NCBI RefSeq assembly: GCF_022179305.1
Contig: NZ_BPQP01000008.1
Coordinates: 1-64,000, forward strand
Origin: Methylobacterium iners
GTDB taxonomy: Bacteria; Pseudomonadota; Alphaproteobacteria; Rhizobiales; Beijerinckiaceae
Direction of reading: 5' to 3'
DNA: 64,000 nt
Below, piece by piece: positions 47,516 to 56,858 of the stretch. A program made the position numbers and the translations under genes. The notes beneath the pieces were generated by a model. That model saw nothing but the letters and a program-made list of their open reading frames with translations, did no database searches and was not told the origin of the DNA. How positions within the stretch are numbered: the stretch's first letter is position 1; each line of letters opens with the position of its first letter.

Positions 47516-48742
47516 CTATCCCACCGTCTCGCGCACGACGCCCCGTTCGAAAAACCCCTCGATCGCCGCCTCGTCGTACCCCGCCTCCCGCAGGATCGCG
47601 CGGCTGTGCTCGCCGAGCAGGGGCGCCGGCCCGTGCACGCGGCCCGGTGTCTCCGAGAACTTCACCGGAAGCCCCAGGGTCTGCATCGCGCCGATGCGGC
47701 TGTGGTCGACCTCGACCACCATCTCGCGCGCTTGGGCCTGCGGATCGGCGTGCATAGCGAGCACGTCGAGGACGGGGCCGGCCGGGACGCCGCCGGCCTC
47801 GAGCCGCGCGAGCCAGATCTCGGACGAGGCCGCGTGGAAATAGGGGCCGAGCCGCTCGGCGAGCGCGGCCCGGTTCTCCAGGCGGTCGGCGTTGCGGGCG
47901 AAGCGCGGGTCGTCGGCGAGCGCCTCGGCGCCGAGCACCGCGAGCAGACGCAGCCAGTTGGTCTGGTTCGCCGCGCCCACCGTGATCCAGCCGTCGGCCG
48001 TCCGGAAGGCCTCGTAGGGCGCGTTGAGCGGGTGGGCCGAGCCCATGGGCGTAGGCGCCACGCCGGTGGCCATCGCAATGGCGGATTGCCAGTAGGTCAG
48101 GGTGATGCCGGCCTCGAACAGCGAGGTGTCCACGGCCTGGCCCTCGCCTGTCTTGAGACGGTGGGTGTAGGCCGCGAGCACGCCCATGGCCGCGAGGATG
48201 CCGGCCGTGATGTCGGTGACGGGCGCGCCGCACTTCATCGGCGCCTCACCCGGTCCGGTGCCCGTCACCGACATCAGCCCGCTCATGCCCTGCGCCACGA
48301 GATCGAAGCCCGGCCACTCCGCGTAGGGACCGCTGCGCCCGAAGCCCGAGAGCGCGCAGTAGATGAGCCCCGGGAACTCGGCCTTCAGCGTCTCGTAGCC
48401 GAGCCCGAGGCGTTCCATGGTGCCGGCGCGATAATTCTCGATGAGCACGTCGGCCTCCGCGAGCAGCCGGCGCAGGATCGCGACGCCTTCCGGGCTCTTG
48501 AGGTCGAGGGCGATGCCGCGCTTGCCCCGGTTCATCATCATGTAGGCGGCGCTCTCGCCCTGGATCACCGGTGGGACCGAGCGGCGGGTGTCGTCGCCGC
48601 CGTCGATCTTCTCGATCTTGATCACCTCGGCGCCCATGTCGCCGAGCATCAGGCCGCAGACCGGACCCGCCATGATGTGGGCGAGCTCGATCACCCTGAG
48701 GCCGCGCAACGGACCGTGCTTTCCCGACGCGCTCTGCGCCAT
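47516..48742 (-). CDS. CaiB/BaiF family CoA-transferase
   Basis: This 408-residue family III CoA-transferase has GLRVIELAHIMAGPVCGLML (catalytic Asp region GDMGAEVIKIEK), ALDLKSPEGVAILRRLLAEA, NYRAGTMERLGLGYETLKAE and GFGRSGPYAEWPGFD. It transfers CoA between organic acids (formyl, succinyl or crotonobetaine types). It is divergent from tctC, suggesting it activates the imported acid. Confidence 0.92.
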   Translation of the reverse strand: MAQSASGKHGPLRGLRVIELAHIMAGPVCGLMLGDMGAEVIKIEKIDGGDDTRRSVPPVIQGESAAYMMMNRGKRGIALDLKSPEGVAILRRLLAEADVLIENYRAGTMERLGLGYETLKAEFPGLIYCALSGFGRSGPYAEWPGFDLVAQGMSGLMSVTGTGPGEAPMKCGAPVTDITAGILAAMGVLAAYTHRLKTGEGQAVDTSLFEAGITLTYWQSAIAMATGVAPTPMGSAHPLNAPYEAFRTADGWITVGAANQTNWLRLLAVLGAEALADDPRFARNADRLENRAALAERLGPYFHAASSEIWLARLEAGGVPAGPVLDVLAMHADPQAQAREMVVEVDHSRIGAMQTLGLPVKFSETPGRVHGPAPLLGEHSRAILREAGYDEAAIEGFFERGVVRETVG

Positions 48743-48877
48743 GCTGCCCCCGTTCGTCCGTGGCCTCCCGCGAGAGGCGCAATCCTTGCCGCGCAGCCCG
48801 GTCTCGGGATCGATCCATCAAGCCTTTGATGATTCGAAGCGATTGCCGGGGATGTCAGCCCCTTGAACGCTTGGTAT

Positions 48878-48888
48878 TTGTAATACAA
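48878..48888. promoter_or_regulatory. GntR-like operator in the CoA-transferase/tctC gap
   Basis: TTGTAATACAA is a perfect dyad around a central A, fitting the TNGTNNNACNA pattern of FadR-type GntR proteins. It lies in the 259-nt divergent gap between the CoA-transferase and tctC. A longer imperfect dyad (CTTGGTATT/AATACAAG) overlaps it. Confidence 0.45.
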
Positions 48889-49001
48889 GCTCGCTTTGAC
48901 GGTGAGGCGTCCATCCCGGCCGGTTGCCAACGGCTCCCAAAGCCTCATACCTGTCGCAGGATGACGGTGCCGAGAAGAGCACCCTTGAGAGGAAGACGCC
49001 C

Positions 49002-49988
49002 ATGAGACGCTTCGTGACGGCGGCCGTGCTGGCCGCAGCGCTGCCGGTCGCGTCGGCCCAGGCCTGGGAACCGACCAAGCCCATCGAGATCATCGTGCCC
49101 TTCCCGCCCGGCGGCTCGTCCGACCAGATGGCGCGCACGATCCAGGGCGCGATCCAGAAGAACAACCTCGTCTCCCAGCCGATCATCATCGTGAACAAGC
49201 CGGCCGCGGCAGGCGGTGAGGCGATGCTCGACATCCAGAAATCGGCGGGCGATCCCCACAAGCTGATCACCACCTCGAGCGGCATCTACATGACCCCGCT
49301 CGCGACCAAGCTCCCCGTGAGCTGGAAGAACTTCACCCCCATCGCGATGATGGCCCAGGACGCCTTCCTGCTCTGGGTGAACGCAAGCCAGCCCTACAAG
49401 AACGCCAAGGACTTCGTGGAGGCCGCCAAGAAGGCCAACCCGCCGCTCAAGACCGGCGGCAACGGCTCGAAGCGCGAGGATCACCTGATCTCCGTCACGA
49501 TGGAGCAGGCAGCGGGCATCAAGATCACCTACATCCCCTATCAGGGCGGCGGGCCGTCCTCGGTCCAGCTCGCGGGCGGGCATATCGACGCCAACATGAA
49601 CAACCCCGCCGAGGAGATCGCCAACTGGCGCTCCGGCGCCGTCAAGCCCCTCTGCGTGTTCTCGGACAAGCCGCTGGCGTACAACCAGAAGATCACCGCG
49701 GACATGTCCTGGGCGGACGTCCCGACCTGCGTGTCGCAAGGCCTCGACGTGAACTACCAGATGCTGCGCGGCATGTTCATGCCGGGCAAGGTCACGCCGG
49801 AGCAGCAGGCCTTCTACGTCGAGCTCTTCCGGAAGGTGACGGAGACGGCCGACTGGAAGGCCTATGTCGAGCGCAACGCCCTCGTGCCCGACTTCCGCTC
49901 CGGCCAGGCCTTCGTCGACTTCCTCACGACCGACGAGCAGAAGCACAAGGACCTGATGGGCAAGGCCGGCTTCATCGGCACGAACTGA
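49002..49988 (+). CDS. tctC: TctC-type (Bug) periplasmic solute-binding protein
   Basis: The ATG at 49002 with GAGAGGAAG upstream gives 328 residues. The signal peptide RRFVTAAVLAAALPVASAQA is followed by the Bug fold (KPIEIIVPFPPGGSSDQMAR; YIPYQGGGPSSVQLAGGHID). Bug proteins deliver tricarboxylates or other organic acids to TctAB. First gene of a tctC-tctB-tctA operon. Confidence 0.94.
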   Translation: MRRFVTAAVLAAALPVASAQAWEPTKPIEIIVPFPPGGSSDQMARTIQGAIQKNNLVSQPIIIVNKPAAAGGEAMLDIQKSAGDPHKLITTSSGIYMTPLATKLPVSWKNFTPIAMMAQDAFLLWVNASQPYKNAKDFVEAAKKANPPLKTGGNGSKREDHLISVTMEQAAGIKITYIPYQGGGPSSVQLAGGHIDANMNNPAEEIANWRSGAVKPLCVFSDKPLAYNQKITADMSWADVPTCVSQGLDVNYQMLRGMFMPGKVTPEQQAFYVELFRKVTETADWKAYVERNALVPDFRSGQAFVDFLTTDEQKHKDLMGKAGFIGTN

Positions 49989-50043
49989 GCCCTGCGGCGG
50001 GTCCGGACCACCGGGCCCGCTCCTCCTCTACCGGAACGAGTTG

Positions 50044-50544
50044 ATGATGGCGGATGCCTCTGACACGGCTCCCGAGGCCGGCCTGTCGCGCCGGGTCGTG
50101 GAGATCCTCGTCGCCCTGATCCTGATGGGCCTGGCGGCGATGGTGCTGTGGGATTCCTACGAGCGCGGCGCGGGCTGGGACGGCGGCCCGCAGAACGGGT
50201 TCTTCCCCGCCCGCGTCGGCTGGATCCTGCTGATCGCGGCGGTGGCCGCCCTGGTGAGCGCGCTCAGGCGCGAGGACAGCGTCTTCGTCACCTACGGCCA
50301 GCTTCGCATGGTGGCCTCCGTCTTCCTGCCGCTCCTCCTCTACGTGACCGGCATCGAGTTCCTGGGCCTCTACGTGGCCTCGGCGCTCTTCATGGCGCTG
50401 TTCATGATCATGCTCGGCGATTTCCGCTGGTGGCAGACGCTCCTCGCCGTCGTCGCCGTGCCGCTCATCGCCTTCTGGGTGTTCGAGGTGCAGTTCCGGC
50501 TGTCCCTGCCCAAAGGTCCCGTCGAGGCGATGCTCGGCTACTAG
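50044..50544 (+). CDS. tctB: TctB-type transporter small membrane subunit
   Basis: The 166-residue membrane protein has four hydrophobic segments (ILVALILMGLAAMVLW; VGWILLIAAVAALVSAL; VFLPLLLYVTGIEFLGLYVA; LLAVVAVPLIAFWVFEV) and GAGWDGGPQNGFFPARVGW typical of TctB. The small subunit of the tripartite tricarboxylate transporter. Lies 55 nt after tctC. Confidence 0.9.
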   Translation: MMADASDTAPEAGLSRRVVEILVALILMGLAAMVLWDSYERGAGWDGGPQNGFFPARVGWILLIAAVAALVSALRREDSVFVTYGQLRMVASVFLPLLLYVTGIEFLGLYVASALFMALFMIMLGDFRWWQTLLAVVAVPLIAFWVFEVQFRLSLPKGPVEAMLGY

Positions 50545-50573
50545 GCCGCCGATAGAGAGACCGAGGAACCGCC

Positions 50574-52106
50574 ATGGACGATCTCCACCAGCTCCTGTTG
50601 GGCTTCCAGGTCGCCCTGTCCTGGACCAACGTCATGTTCATGGTCGTCGGCGTGCTGCTCGGCATCGTCGTCGGCGTGCTGCCGGGGCTCGGCGGCCCGA
50701 ACGGCGTCGCGATCCTGCTGCCGCTGACCTTCGGCATGGACCCGACCTCGGCGATCATCCTCCTGTCCTCGATCTACTGGGGCGCGCTGTTCGGCGGCGC
50801 CATCACCTCGATCCTGTTCAACATCCCCGGCGAGGCCTGGTCGGTGGCCACGACCTTCGACGGCTATCCGATGGCCCAGCAGGGCCGGGCGGGCGAGGCC
50901 CTGACGGCGGCCTTCACCGCCTCCTTCATCGGCGCGCTCGCCGGCGTCGTGCTCATCACCTTCGTCGCCCCGCTCGTCGCCAAGTTCGCCCTGCGCTTCG
51001 GGCCGGCCGAGTTCTTCGGGGTGTTCTTCCTGACCTTCTGTTCCTTCATCGGCATGGGCAAGGAGAACAAGGCCAAGATCGTCGCGTCGCTCGCCATCGG
51101 CTTCCTCCTCGCCGCGGTCGGCCTCGACACCATCTCGGGCGACCTGCGGCTCACCTTCGGCGTCAGCGAGCTGATCAAGGGCTTCGACTTCCTCGTCGTC
51201 GTGATCGGCCTGTTCGGCGTCTCCGAGATCCTGCTCACCATCGAGGAGGGGCTGCACTTCAAGGGCAAGAAGGCCGCGATCGACCTCAAGGTGGTGCTCC
51301 GCACCTGGGCCTCGCTGCCCCGCTACTGGGCCACCCTGATCCGCTCCTCCGTCGTCGGGATGTGGATGGGCGTGACGCCGGGCGGCGCGATCGCGGCTTC
51401 CTTCATGGGCTACGGCCTCGCCAAGCGCTTCTCGCGCACGCCTGAGAATTTCGGGCGCGGCGAGATGGAGGGCGTGCTCGCCCCCGAGACCGCGGCCCAC
51501 GCCGCCGGCACCTCGGCGCTGCTGCCGATGCTGGCGCTGGGCATCCCGGGCTCGGCCACCGCCGCGGTGCTGCTCGGCGGCCTGATGATCTGGGGTCTCC
51601 AGCCCGGTCCGCTGCTCTTCGTCGAGAAGAAGGAGTTCGTCTGGGGCCTGATCGCCTCGATGTATCTCGGCAACGTCGCGGGCCTTCTCATAGTGCTGGC
51701 CACGGTGCCCGTCTTCGCCGCGATCATGCGCATTCCCTTCGCGCTGGTGGCCCCGATCATCCTCATCGTCTGCGCCATCGGCGCCTACACGGTGGAATCC
51801 TCGCGCTTCGACATCTGGCTGATGCTCGTCTTCGGGGTGATCGGCTATGTGTTCAAGAAGCTCGATTACCCGCTGGCACCCCTCGTCCTCGCCCTGGTGC
51901 TGGGCGACCGCGCCGAGGACGCCTTCCGCCAAGCGCTGCTGGGCTCAGGCGGCGACCTCTCGGTCTTCTTCTCGAATGGGCTCGTCTCGACGCTGATGGT
52001 GGTCGGGCTGCTGCTCCTGTTCTGGGGGCCGCTCAGCGCCGGACGTCGCCTCGTCATGGGCAGGATCACCCCGACCCAGTCCGCGCCGACCTCGCCACGC
52101 GGTTGA
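50574..52106 (+). CDS. tctA: TctA-type transporter large membrane subunit
   Basis: The 510-residue polytopic protein has the TctA signatures GVLPGLGGPNGVAILLPLTF, GGAITSILFNIPGEAWSVAT and the second half copy GVTPGGAIAASFMGYGLAKR with LPMLALGIPGSATAAVLLGG. Around 12 membrane helices. Forms the secondary-transport channel with TctB and TctC. The gene starts 29 nt after tctB. Confidence 0.95.
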   Translation: MDDLHQLLLGFQVALSWTNVMFMVVGVLLGIVVGVLPGLGGPNGVAILLPLTFGMDPTSAIILLSSIYWGALFGGAITSILFNIPGEAWSVATTFDGYPMAQQGRAGEALTAAFTASFIGALAGVVLITFVAPLVAKFALRFGPAEFFGVFFLTFCSFIGMGKENKAKIVASLAIGFLLAAVGLDTISGDLRLTFGVSELIKGFDFLVVVIGLFGVSEILLTIEEGLHFKGKKAAIDLKVVLRTWASLPRYWATLIRSSVVGMWMGVTPGGAIAASFMGYGLAKRFSRTPENFGRGEMEGVLAPETAAHAAGTSALLPMLALGIPGSATAAVLLGGLMIWGLQPGPLLFVEKKEFVWGLIASMYLGNVAGLLIVLATVPVFAAIMRIPFALVAPIILIVCAIGAYTVESSRFDIWLMLVFGVIGYVFKKLDYPLAPLVLALVLGDRAEDAFRQALLGSGGDLSVFFSNGLVSTLMVVGLLLLFWGPLSAGRRLVMGRITPTQSAPTSPRG

Positions 52107-52174
52107 GGGCGCCGCGCGAGGCGGGCCGACGACTTAGAGTGGCGTGCGCGCGAAGAGGAAGGTTGCCCCGTGGA

Positions 52175-52612
52175 TCACGCGCCCGTCTCGGGCTCGAGAC
52201 CGGCGGCGCGGATGCCGGCCACCGCGCAGATCTCGTCGTTGTCCGAGGTGTCCCCCGAGATCCCAACCGCGCCGAGCAGGCGGCCGTCGCCCGCCCGGAT
52301 CAGCACACCGCCCGGCACGGGCACGAGGGCGGCGGGGCCGATGACGTGGCTCACGGCGGCCACGAAATGCGGCTGCGCTTCGGCCCGCGCCGAGATCGCC
52401 CGTGAGCCGATGCCGAGCGCGAGGGCGCCGTTGGCCTTGCCCAAGGCGACCTCCGCGCGGCGCAGCGAGGTTCCGTCCTCCACCTGAGCGGCCTTGAGGG
52501 CGCCGCGGGCGTCGAGCACGACGACGCCAAGCGGCTTCAACCCGGAGGTTCGTGCCTGTTCCAGGGCCCGCGAGACGATGGTCTGGGCAGCCGCGAGGGT
52601 GAGGTCGATCAT
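52175..52612 (-). CDS. GlcG/HbpS-family protein
   Basis: This 145-residue protein, LTLAAAQTIVSRALEQARTS then PLGVVVLDARGALKAAQVED and VPGGVLIRAGDGRLLGAVGI, fits the GlcG/DUF336/HbpS fold. Members occur with glycolate, propanediol or TTT-transport genes and may bind small ligands or heme. Convergent with tctA, so probably tied to the same organic-acid locus by neighbourhood only. Confidence 0.88.
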   Translation of the reverse strand: MIDLTLAAAQTIVSRALEQARTSGLKPLGVVVLDARGALKAAQVEDGTSLRRAEVALGKANGALALGIGSRAISARAEAQPHFVAAVSHVIGPAALVPVPGGVLIRAGDGRLLGAVGISGDTSDNDEICAVAGIRAAGLEPETGA

Positions 52613-53180
52613 GTCGTTCGGCCGAAAAAGGAGGTGTCGGGAAAGGCGGGGCGTTCGGTGTAGGGGCCTAGATAGGACGCGCCCCTGTCAGGGCTACACG
52701 GCGAGGAGCCGTCCGGAATGCGTCGCCGCATCGTCGCGGATCGCCTGCTACGGAGGGGCGAAGGCCGACGCTTGGTACGGGATCACACTCTGGGTGAGAT
52801 CGCCGGAACGCCGGCCGGGCCGCCGCATTCTACGCACACCTCGCGCTTCTGCGCACATCCATGGGACGCGTGAATGCACAATCACATCAAGTCCGATCGC
52901 TGCGCCTGGCCGTCCGTGTCGAAGCAGCCCGGATACGGCACCGCCCACCTGCACAACCGCGAGCGCCAGAAGGCGGCTCCCGTCGGATCGAGGAATCAGA
53001 ACACGCCGGCGCGCGGGGACGCGCTCGGCAAGGTGGTCCCACCCTCCGATTTCGAGAGCTTCGGCTCGTTCTCGGGCTGAAGGCCAGGACGAGATCGCGC
53101 GGCATCCGACCGATACCCTTGCACCGATACCCTTGCATTGCCCGCTCCGGCCCTGCTCTAACCGGCGGCATGGGGATTCG
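52613..53180. other. 570-nt stretch without a convincing gene
   Basis: It lies between the GlcG-like protein and a secreted-protein gene. A 68-codon plus-strand frame at 52874-53080 (MHNHIKSDRCAWPSVSKQPG) has no recognisable domain and an odd composition. A repeated ATACCCTTGCA motif occurs near 53113 and 53128. No RNA gene seen. Confidence 0.4.
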
Positions 53181-53654
53181 ATGAACTGGCGAGCCGAGCG
53201 CATGGGTTGGAAGCGACGACACCTGGCAACGACCGTGCTGCTCATGGCGGGCGCGTGGTCCTTCGAGGTCTCTGCCGGCTGCACCCGGCAGATCATCAAC
53301 CGATCCGGCTACGTGCTGGCGGTCTCTCAGAACGGCGGCCCCGCCTTCACGGTCCGGCCGCATACCGCGCGTGCCGTTCGGCTGTCGGACCCAGGAAGCC
53401 TCGATCTCACGGCCCATTGCCCGGGCAGCCGTCTCTCGGGGCTCGCGCCGGCCGCGTCCGTCGCCGAGGCCAGCTTCAGCTACAACGCCGTTCTGGACCG
53501 CTGCTACTTCGACATCGGCCCCGACTTCTTCGCCGGGGAGCTGGGCCGGGGCTTCCTGCCGAGGGCCGACACGCAGCCCTTCACGCTCAACAACCCGCGA
53601 CAGGGCGACATCGTCCTCAGACCCTTCGCCGCCGCCTGTCCCTCGGTTCGGTAG
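53181..53654 (+). CDS. Secreted Cys-containing protein, unknown
   Basis: The ATG at 53181 (MNWRAERMGWKRRHLATTVL) gives 157 residues with a signal peptide (LATTVLLMAGAWSFEVSAG). Mature part contains C34, C80, C108 and C153, plausibly two disulfides, and a beta-rich core (YVLAVSQNGGPAFTVRPHTA). The frame is open far upstream, but that region has no signal-like start. Not recognised. Confidence 0.62.
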   Translation: MNWRAERMGWKRRHLATTVLLMAGAWSFEVSAGCTRQIINRSGYVLAVSQNGGPAFTVRPHTARAVRLSDPGSLDLTAHCPGSRLSGLAPAASVAEASFSYNAVLDRCYFDIGPDFFAGELGRGFLPRADTQPFTLNNPRQGDIVLRPFAAACPSVR

Positions 53655-53815
53655 GGGCCGCTCCGGGCTGACGCCAGTCCGTAGGGACCGGCGGTTTGTC
53701 GGATGCCCCTAGCCACGCTTTCATCCAGTCCCATAATGTCGAGCGGCGGGGCAGGGCGGCGTATGCCTCCCGAGGCACCGGCCCAAGGCGACAGACGGCG
53801 AGGAGACGAGGACAG

Positions 53816-54091
53816 ATGGCATTCTTCCTGGGCATCGGCGGCCCCTGGATCATTCTGATGGTCCTGGACCTCTTCTGGACGAAGCAAGGCCTCGAGCCCT
53901 CGTCGCCCGACCGGCGCGAAGGATTGCAGGAGCGCCTGGAACATCTGCTGCAGCGGCGGGACAAGGTGCCCTCGCGGGCGCGGGACCGCCATCCGCGTCC
54001 GCCGAGCCCGGACCATGCAGGCACGTCCTCGGCATCGAACAGCTACCTCAACCCGGGGCCGATCGCGGACGCGCCGCAGCCGGCACCGTAA
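53816..54091 (+). CDS. Small single-pass membrane protein
   Basis: The ATG at 53816, preceded by GAGGACAG, gives 91 residues. One hydrophobic segment (AFFLGIGGPWIILMVLDLFW) precedes a charged, proline-rich tail (RREGLQERLEHLLQRRDKVP). Unknown function. Confidence 0.6.
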   Translation: MAFFLGIGGPWIILMVLDLFWTKQGLEPSSPDRREGLQERLEHLLQRRDKVPSRARDRHPRPPSPDHAGTSSASNSYLNPGPIADAPQPAP

Positions 54092-54101
54092 GGCCGGGGC
54101 C

Positions 54102-54389
54102 TTACTGCCGGGGCCTTTGCAGCTTGACGACGGTGCTCTTGGGGGCGCCGATCGGCTTCAGGGGCGCCCTGGCCTCCAGGGCCGCGCGAGCGAGGTCCTG
54201 AGGACGCGGCGCACCGTTGGCGATCCGCTTCAGTGCCTCCGCCATCTCCTCCATCATCTGCGCCGCCTCGCCCTCCAGCGTCTCCTCGGCCCTAACGCCG
54301 TGGAGTTCCGGCGCGATCTCTTCGGCCGCTTCGCGCAACTGCTCGATGAGGATGGCGGGAGAGTACCGCTGGGACGTCGTGTGAGCCAT
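54102..54389 (-). CDS. Hypothetical helical protein
   Basis: The ATG at 54389 (MAHTTSQRYSPAILIEQLRE) gives 95 residues with acidic helices (AAEEIAPELHGVRAEETLEG; AAQMMEEMAEALKRIANGAP) and a basic C-terminus. Convergent with the small membrane protein gene. No family seen. Confidence 0.58.
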   Translation of the reverse strand: MAHTTSQRYSPAILIEQLREAAEEIAPELHGVRAEETLEGEAAQMMEEMAEALKRIANGAPRPQDLARAALEARAPLKPIGAPKSTVVKLQRPRQ

Positions 54390-54537
54390 GCCGGGAGCAT
54401 GGCAGGCGCCCTCCGGCCCGGCAAGCCGAGGAGACGGGCCTCGCCTCGTCCCCAGGCCGACCGCGAGCTGCCGGAACACCGCCGCGGGCTCCCCGGTTGC
54501 CATGTCGCAGCGCACGCCGACTGCCGAGGCAAACACC

Positions 54538-54681
54538 ATGATCGGACCAGCCGAGCTGGAGGACATCAGGCTCGACCTCGAAGCGGCCGAGCAGGAGCGC
54601 TGGGCGCTCGCCGAAGCCGCGGAGCGGCCTTACCCCAAGCCGGAGGCGGGGGCGAACCCGGAGCGGCAGGCGGTCGCGTAG
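54538..54681 (+). CDS. Possible small acidic protein
   Basis: A 47-residue frame from ATG 54538 (MIGPAELEDIRLDLEAAEQE) has GAGG 8 nt upstream; in-frame ATG 54502 would add 12 residues. Helical and acidic. Weak evidence. Confidence 0.4.
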   Translation: MIGPAELEDIRLDLEAAEQERWALAEAAERPYPKPEAGANPERQAVA

Positions 54682-54806
54682 AGCCGGGATGCGGCGCAAA
54701 ACCTCGCGCCGCTGACAGCCAGGCTGATCCGACGAGAGCGAGGTGAAAACGCTCAGGAAATCGCGGGACACCTCCGGCGCTTCCGCGGGACTGGGGCAGC
54801 CGCGGC

Positions 54807-56858
54807 TCAGCTGCCCGCCAGAACGAGTCGAAGGGAACGGGCAAGCTCGTCGCGGCGGTAGGGCTTGTTGAGCACAGGCAATTCGCCGTGGCCGATCACC
54901 TGCCCCTCGTCGAGATTGGCGACGTAGCCCGAGGTCAGCAGAATTTTGAGATCCGGCCGCAATCGCCGCGCTTCCACGGCTAGCTGCGAGCCGTTCATGC
55001 CGCCCGGCATCACCACGTCCGAGAACAGGATGTCGATGCGCTCCACGCCTCTCAGGTGCTCGAGCGCCTGGGCGGCGTTGCGGGCGACGATCACCCGGTA
55101 GCGCAGCTCCTCCAGGCTCTCGACGGCCATGGCGAAGACCTGCTCGTCGTCCTCCACGAGCAGGACGGTCTCGCCGTCACCGGCACGCCTGAGGGGAAGG
55201 GTGCTGACCGACCCGGTCCCGGTCTCCTCGCCGGCCGGATCGGAGGAGCGCGGGAAGAACAGGTTCACCGCGGTGCCCCGGCCGATCTCGGACTCGATGG
55301 TGACGAAGCCCTTGGCGCTTCGGGTGAATCCGTAGACCTGGCTGAGCCCCAGGCCCGTTCCCTTGCCGACCTCCTTGGTGGTGAAGAACGGTTCGAACAC
55401 GCGCTGCAGCATGTCGGCCGGAATTCCGTCTCCGGTGTCGGTCACCGACACGAGGACGTAGGAGCCGGGCGGCACGCCCTTGTCGGCCACGGCCCCGGTG
55501 TCGAGGTGGATGTTGCGGCTCCTCACCGCGATCCGCGGAGCCGCCACGCCGGTCTCCATGGCATCGCGCGCATTCACGATGAGGTTCAGCACCGCGGATT
55601 CGAACTGCGCCGGATCGATCCGGATCGGGTCGACGGTCGGATCGAGGTCGAAGGCGAGCTCGACGGCGCCCCCAGCCGCGCGCTCCGCGAGCGGCCGGAA
55701 GTCCAGGAGCAGGCGGTTGGGATTGAGGGTCTGCGGCCGCAGCATCTGCCGGCGCGAGAAGGCGAGGAGCTGCTGGGTGAGCTGCTCGCCCCGGCGTGCG
55801 GCCGTCATGGCGGCCTCGGCGAGACGCTTCACGCGGTCAACCTGCTCCGGCCGGCGGATCATCATGTCGAGCCCGCCGACTATGACGGTCAGGAGGTTGT
55901 TGAAATCATGCGCGACCCCGCCCGTCAGCTGGCCGATGGCCTCCATCTTCTGGGCCTGGCGCAGGGCATCCTCGGTGATGCGCTGATCCGTGCGGTCGAG
56001 CAGAACTCCGGCGATCCGGGCAGGGTGGCCCGCGGCGTCGAAGCGGACCTGCCCCCGCAGGGCGACCCAGCGCACCGCTCCGTCCGTTCGCGTGATGCGG
56101 CATTCCAGATCCAACGCCCCGGTTTGCGGCGCCTTGGAGAAGGCCGCCTCCACCGTCGCGCGGTCGTCCTCGACCACGTGGGCCAGGAAGGTGTCCTGCG
56201 TCCAGGGGAAGCTCTCCCCGGAATAGCCGAAGATGGCCTCGAACCGGGGAGACCGTCGGGAGGTGCCGCTCGAGAGATCGAGGTCCCACGATCCCATGCC
56301 CGCCGCGTCGAGGGCGAAGGCCAGGGTCTCGCGGGCGGCCTCGACCTCCTCGGTCCGCTCCAGCACCCGGCGCTCCAGCCCTTCGTTGAGGGCGCGAAGG
56401 TGTTCCTGCGTCCGTTCCCGCTCCTGCAGGAGGCTTCGAGCCTGATATTGCCGCCGGCGGGCCCGCAGGGCCGACGCCGCGGCACTCGTCAGCGTCTCCG
56501 CATTGATCGGACGCTCCAGGAGCACGACGTTTCCCAGCCGCGCGAGGATCCCGGCGGCGCGCTCCGACCGGCGGCCGCTCTGGCGCGTGGCCAAGACGAT
56601 GAAGGGGAAGTCGGACCAGGCCGGCTGCCCGTCGAGCCAGGCGACGAGCGGGACCGTATCGGCGTCGGCCAACGCCTCCTCGGTGACGAGGGCGGCGCCC
56701 GCGCCGGCCCGCAGGCATTCCACCCAATCCGGGATGGCGGCGCAGATTGAGGTCAGGTGCTCTGCCCGCTCCAGGACCTGCTGGATCACGGCCGCGTCGC
56801 GCCCGCGCGGCGCGAGGATGACGATGCGGCCTTCCTCATCCATGAATGGCAGTCTCAC
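54807..56858 (-). CDS. Hybrid sensor histidine kinase with response receiver
   Basis: The 683-residue protein has an N-terminal receiver-like domain (about 10-130, degenerate, GRIVILAPRGRDAAVIQQVL), a coiled coil (RALNEGLERRVLERTEEVEA), one PAS domain (FALDAAGMGSWDLDLSSGTS), HisKA with phospho-His in GGVAHDFNNLL, HATPase (NARDAM; DTGDGIP; GKGTGLGLSQVYG), and a C-terminal receiver (LLVEDDEQVFAMA; phospho-Asp in LFSDVVMPGG; NKPYRRDEL). No membrane helix, so cytoplasmic. It overlaps the KaiC-like gene by 4 nt, suggesting they signal together. Confidence 0.93.
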   Translation of the reverse strand: MRLPFMDEEGRIVILAPRGRDAAVIQQVLERAEHLTSICAAIPDWVECLRAGAGAALVTEEALADADTVPLVAWLDGQPAWSDFPFIVLATRQSGRRSERAAGILARLGNVVLLERPINAETLTSAAASALRARRRQYQARSLLQERERTQEHLRALNEGLERRVLERTEEVEAARETLAFALDAAGMGSWDLDLSSGTSRRSPRFEAIFGYSGESFPWTQDTFLAHVVEDDRATVEAAFSKAPQTGALDLECRITRTDGAVRWVALRGQVRFDAAGHPARIAGVLLDRTDQRITEDALRQAQKMEAIGQLTGGVAHDFNNLLTVIVGGLDMMIRRPEQVDRVKRLAEAAMTAARRGEQLTQQLLAFSRRQMLRPQTLNPNRLLLDFRPLAERAAGGAVELAFDLDPTVDPIRIDPAQFESAVLNLIVNARDAMETGVAAPRIAVRSRNIHLDTGAVADKGVPPGSYVLVSVTDTGDGIPADMLQRVFEPFFTTKEVGKGTGLGLSQVYGFTRSAKGFVTIESEIGRGTAVNLFFPRSSDPAGEETGTGSVSTLPLRRAGDGETVLLVEDDEQVFAMAVESLEELRYRVIVARNAAQALEHLRGVERIDILFSDVVMPGGMNGSQLAVEARRLRPDLKILLTSGYVANLDEGQVIGHGELPVLNKPYRRDELARSLRLVLAGS

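Noticed and set aside
50541-51932. 463-codon minus-strand open frame over tctA
   Set aside because: Highly acidic, Gly/Asp/Glu/Gln/His-rich antisense of membrane codons.
52874-53080. 68-codon plus-strand frame MHNHIKSDRC
   Set aside because: No ribosome site of note, no domain, odd composition; mentioned only within the gap entry.
52494-53180. Upstream extension of the secreted protein frame
   Set aside because: The upstream residues are Arg/Ser/Pro-rich, overlap the GlcG-like gene antisense, and would bury the signal peptide at 53181.
55056-56750. 564-codon plus-strand open frame over the histidine kinase
   Set aside because: No domain; kinase motifs on the minus strand are complete.
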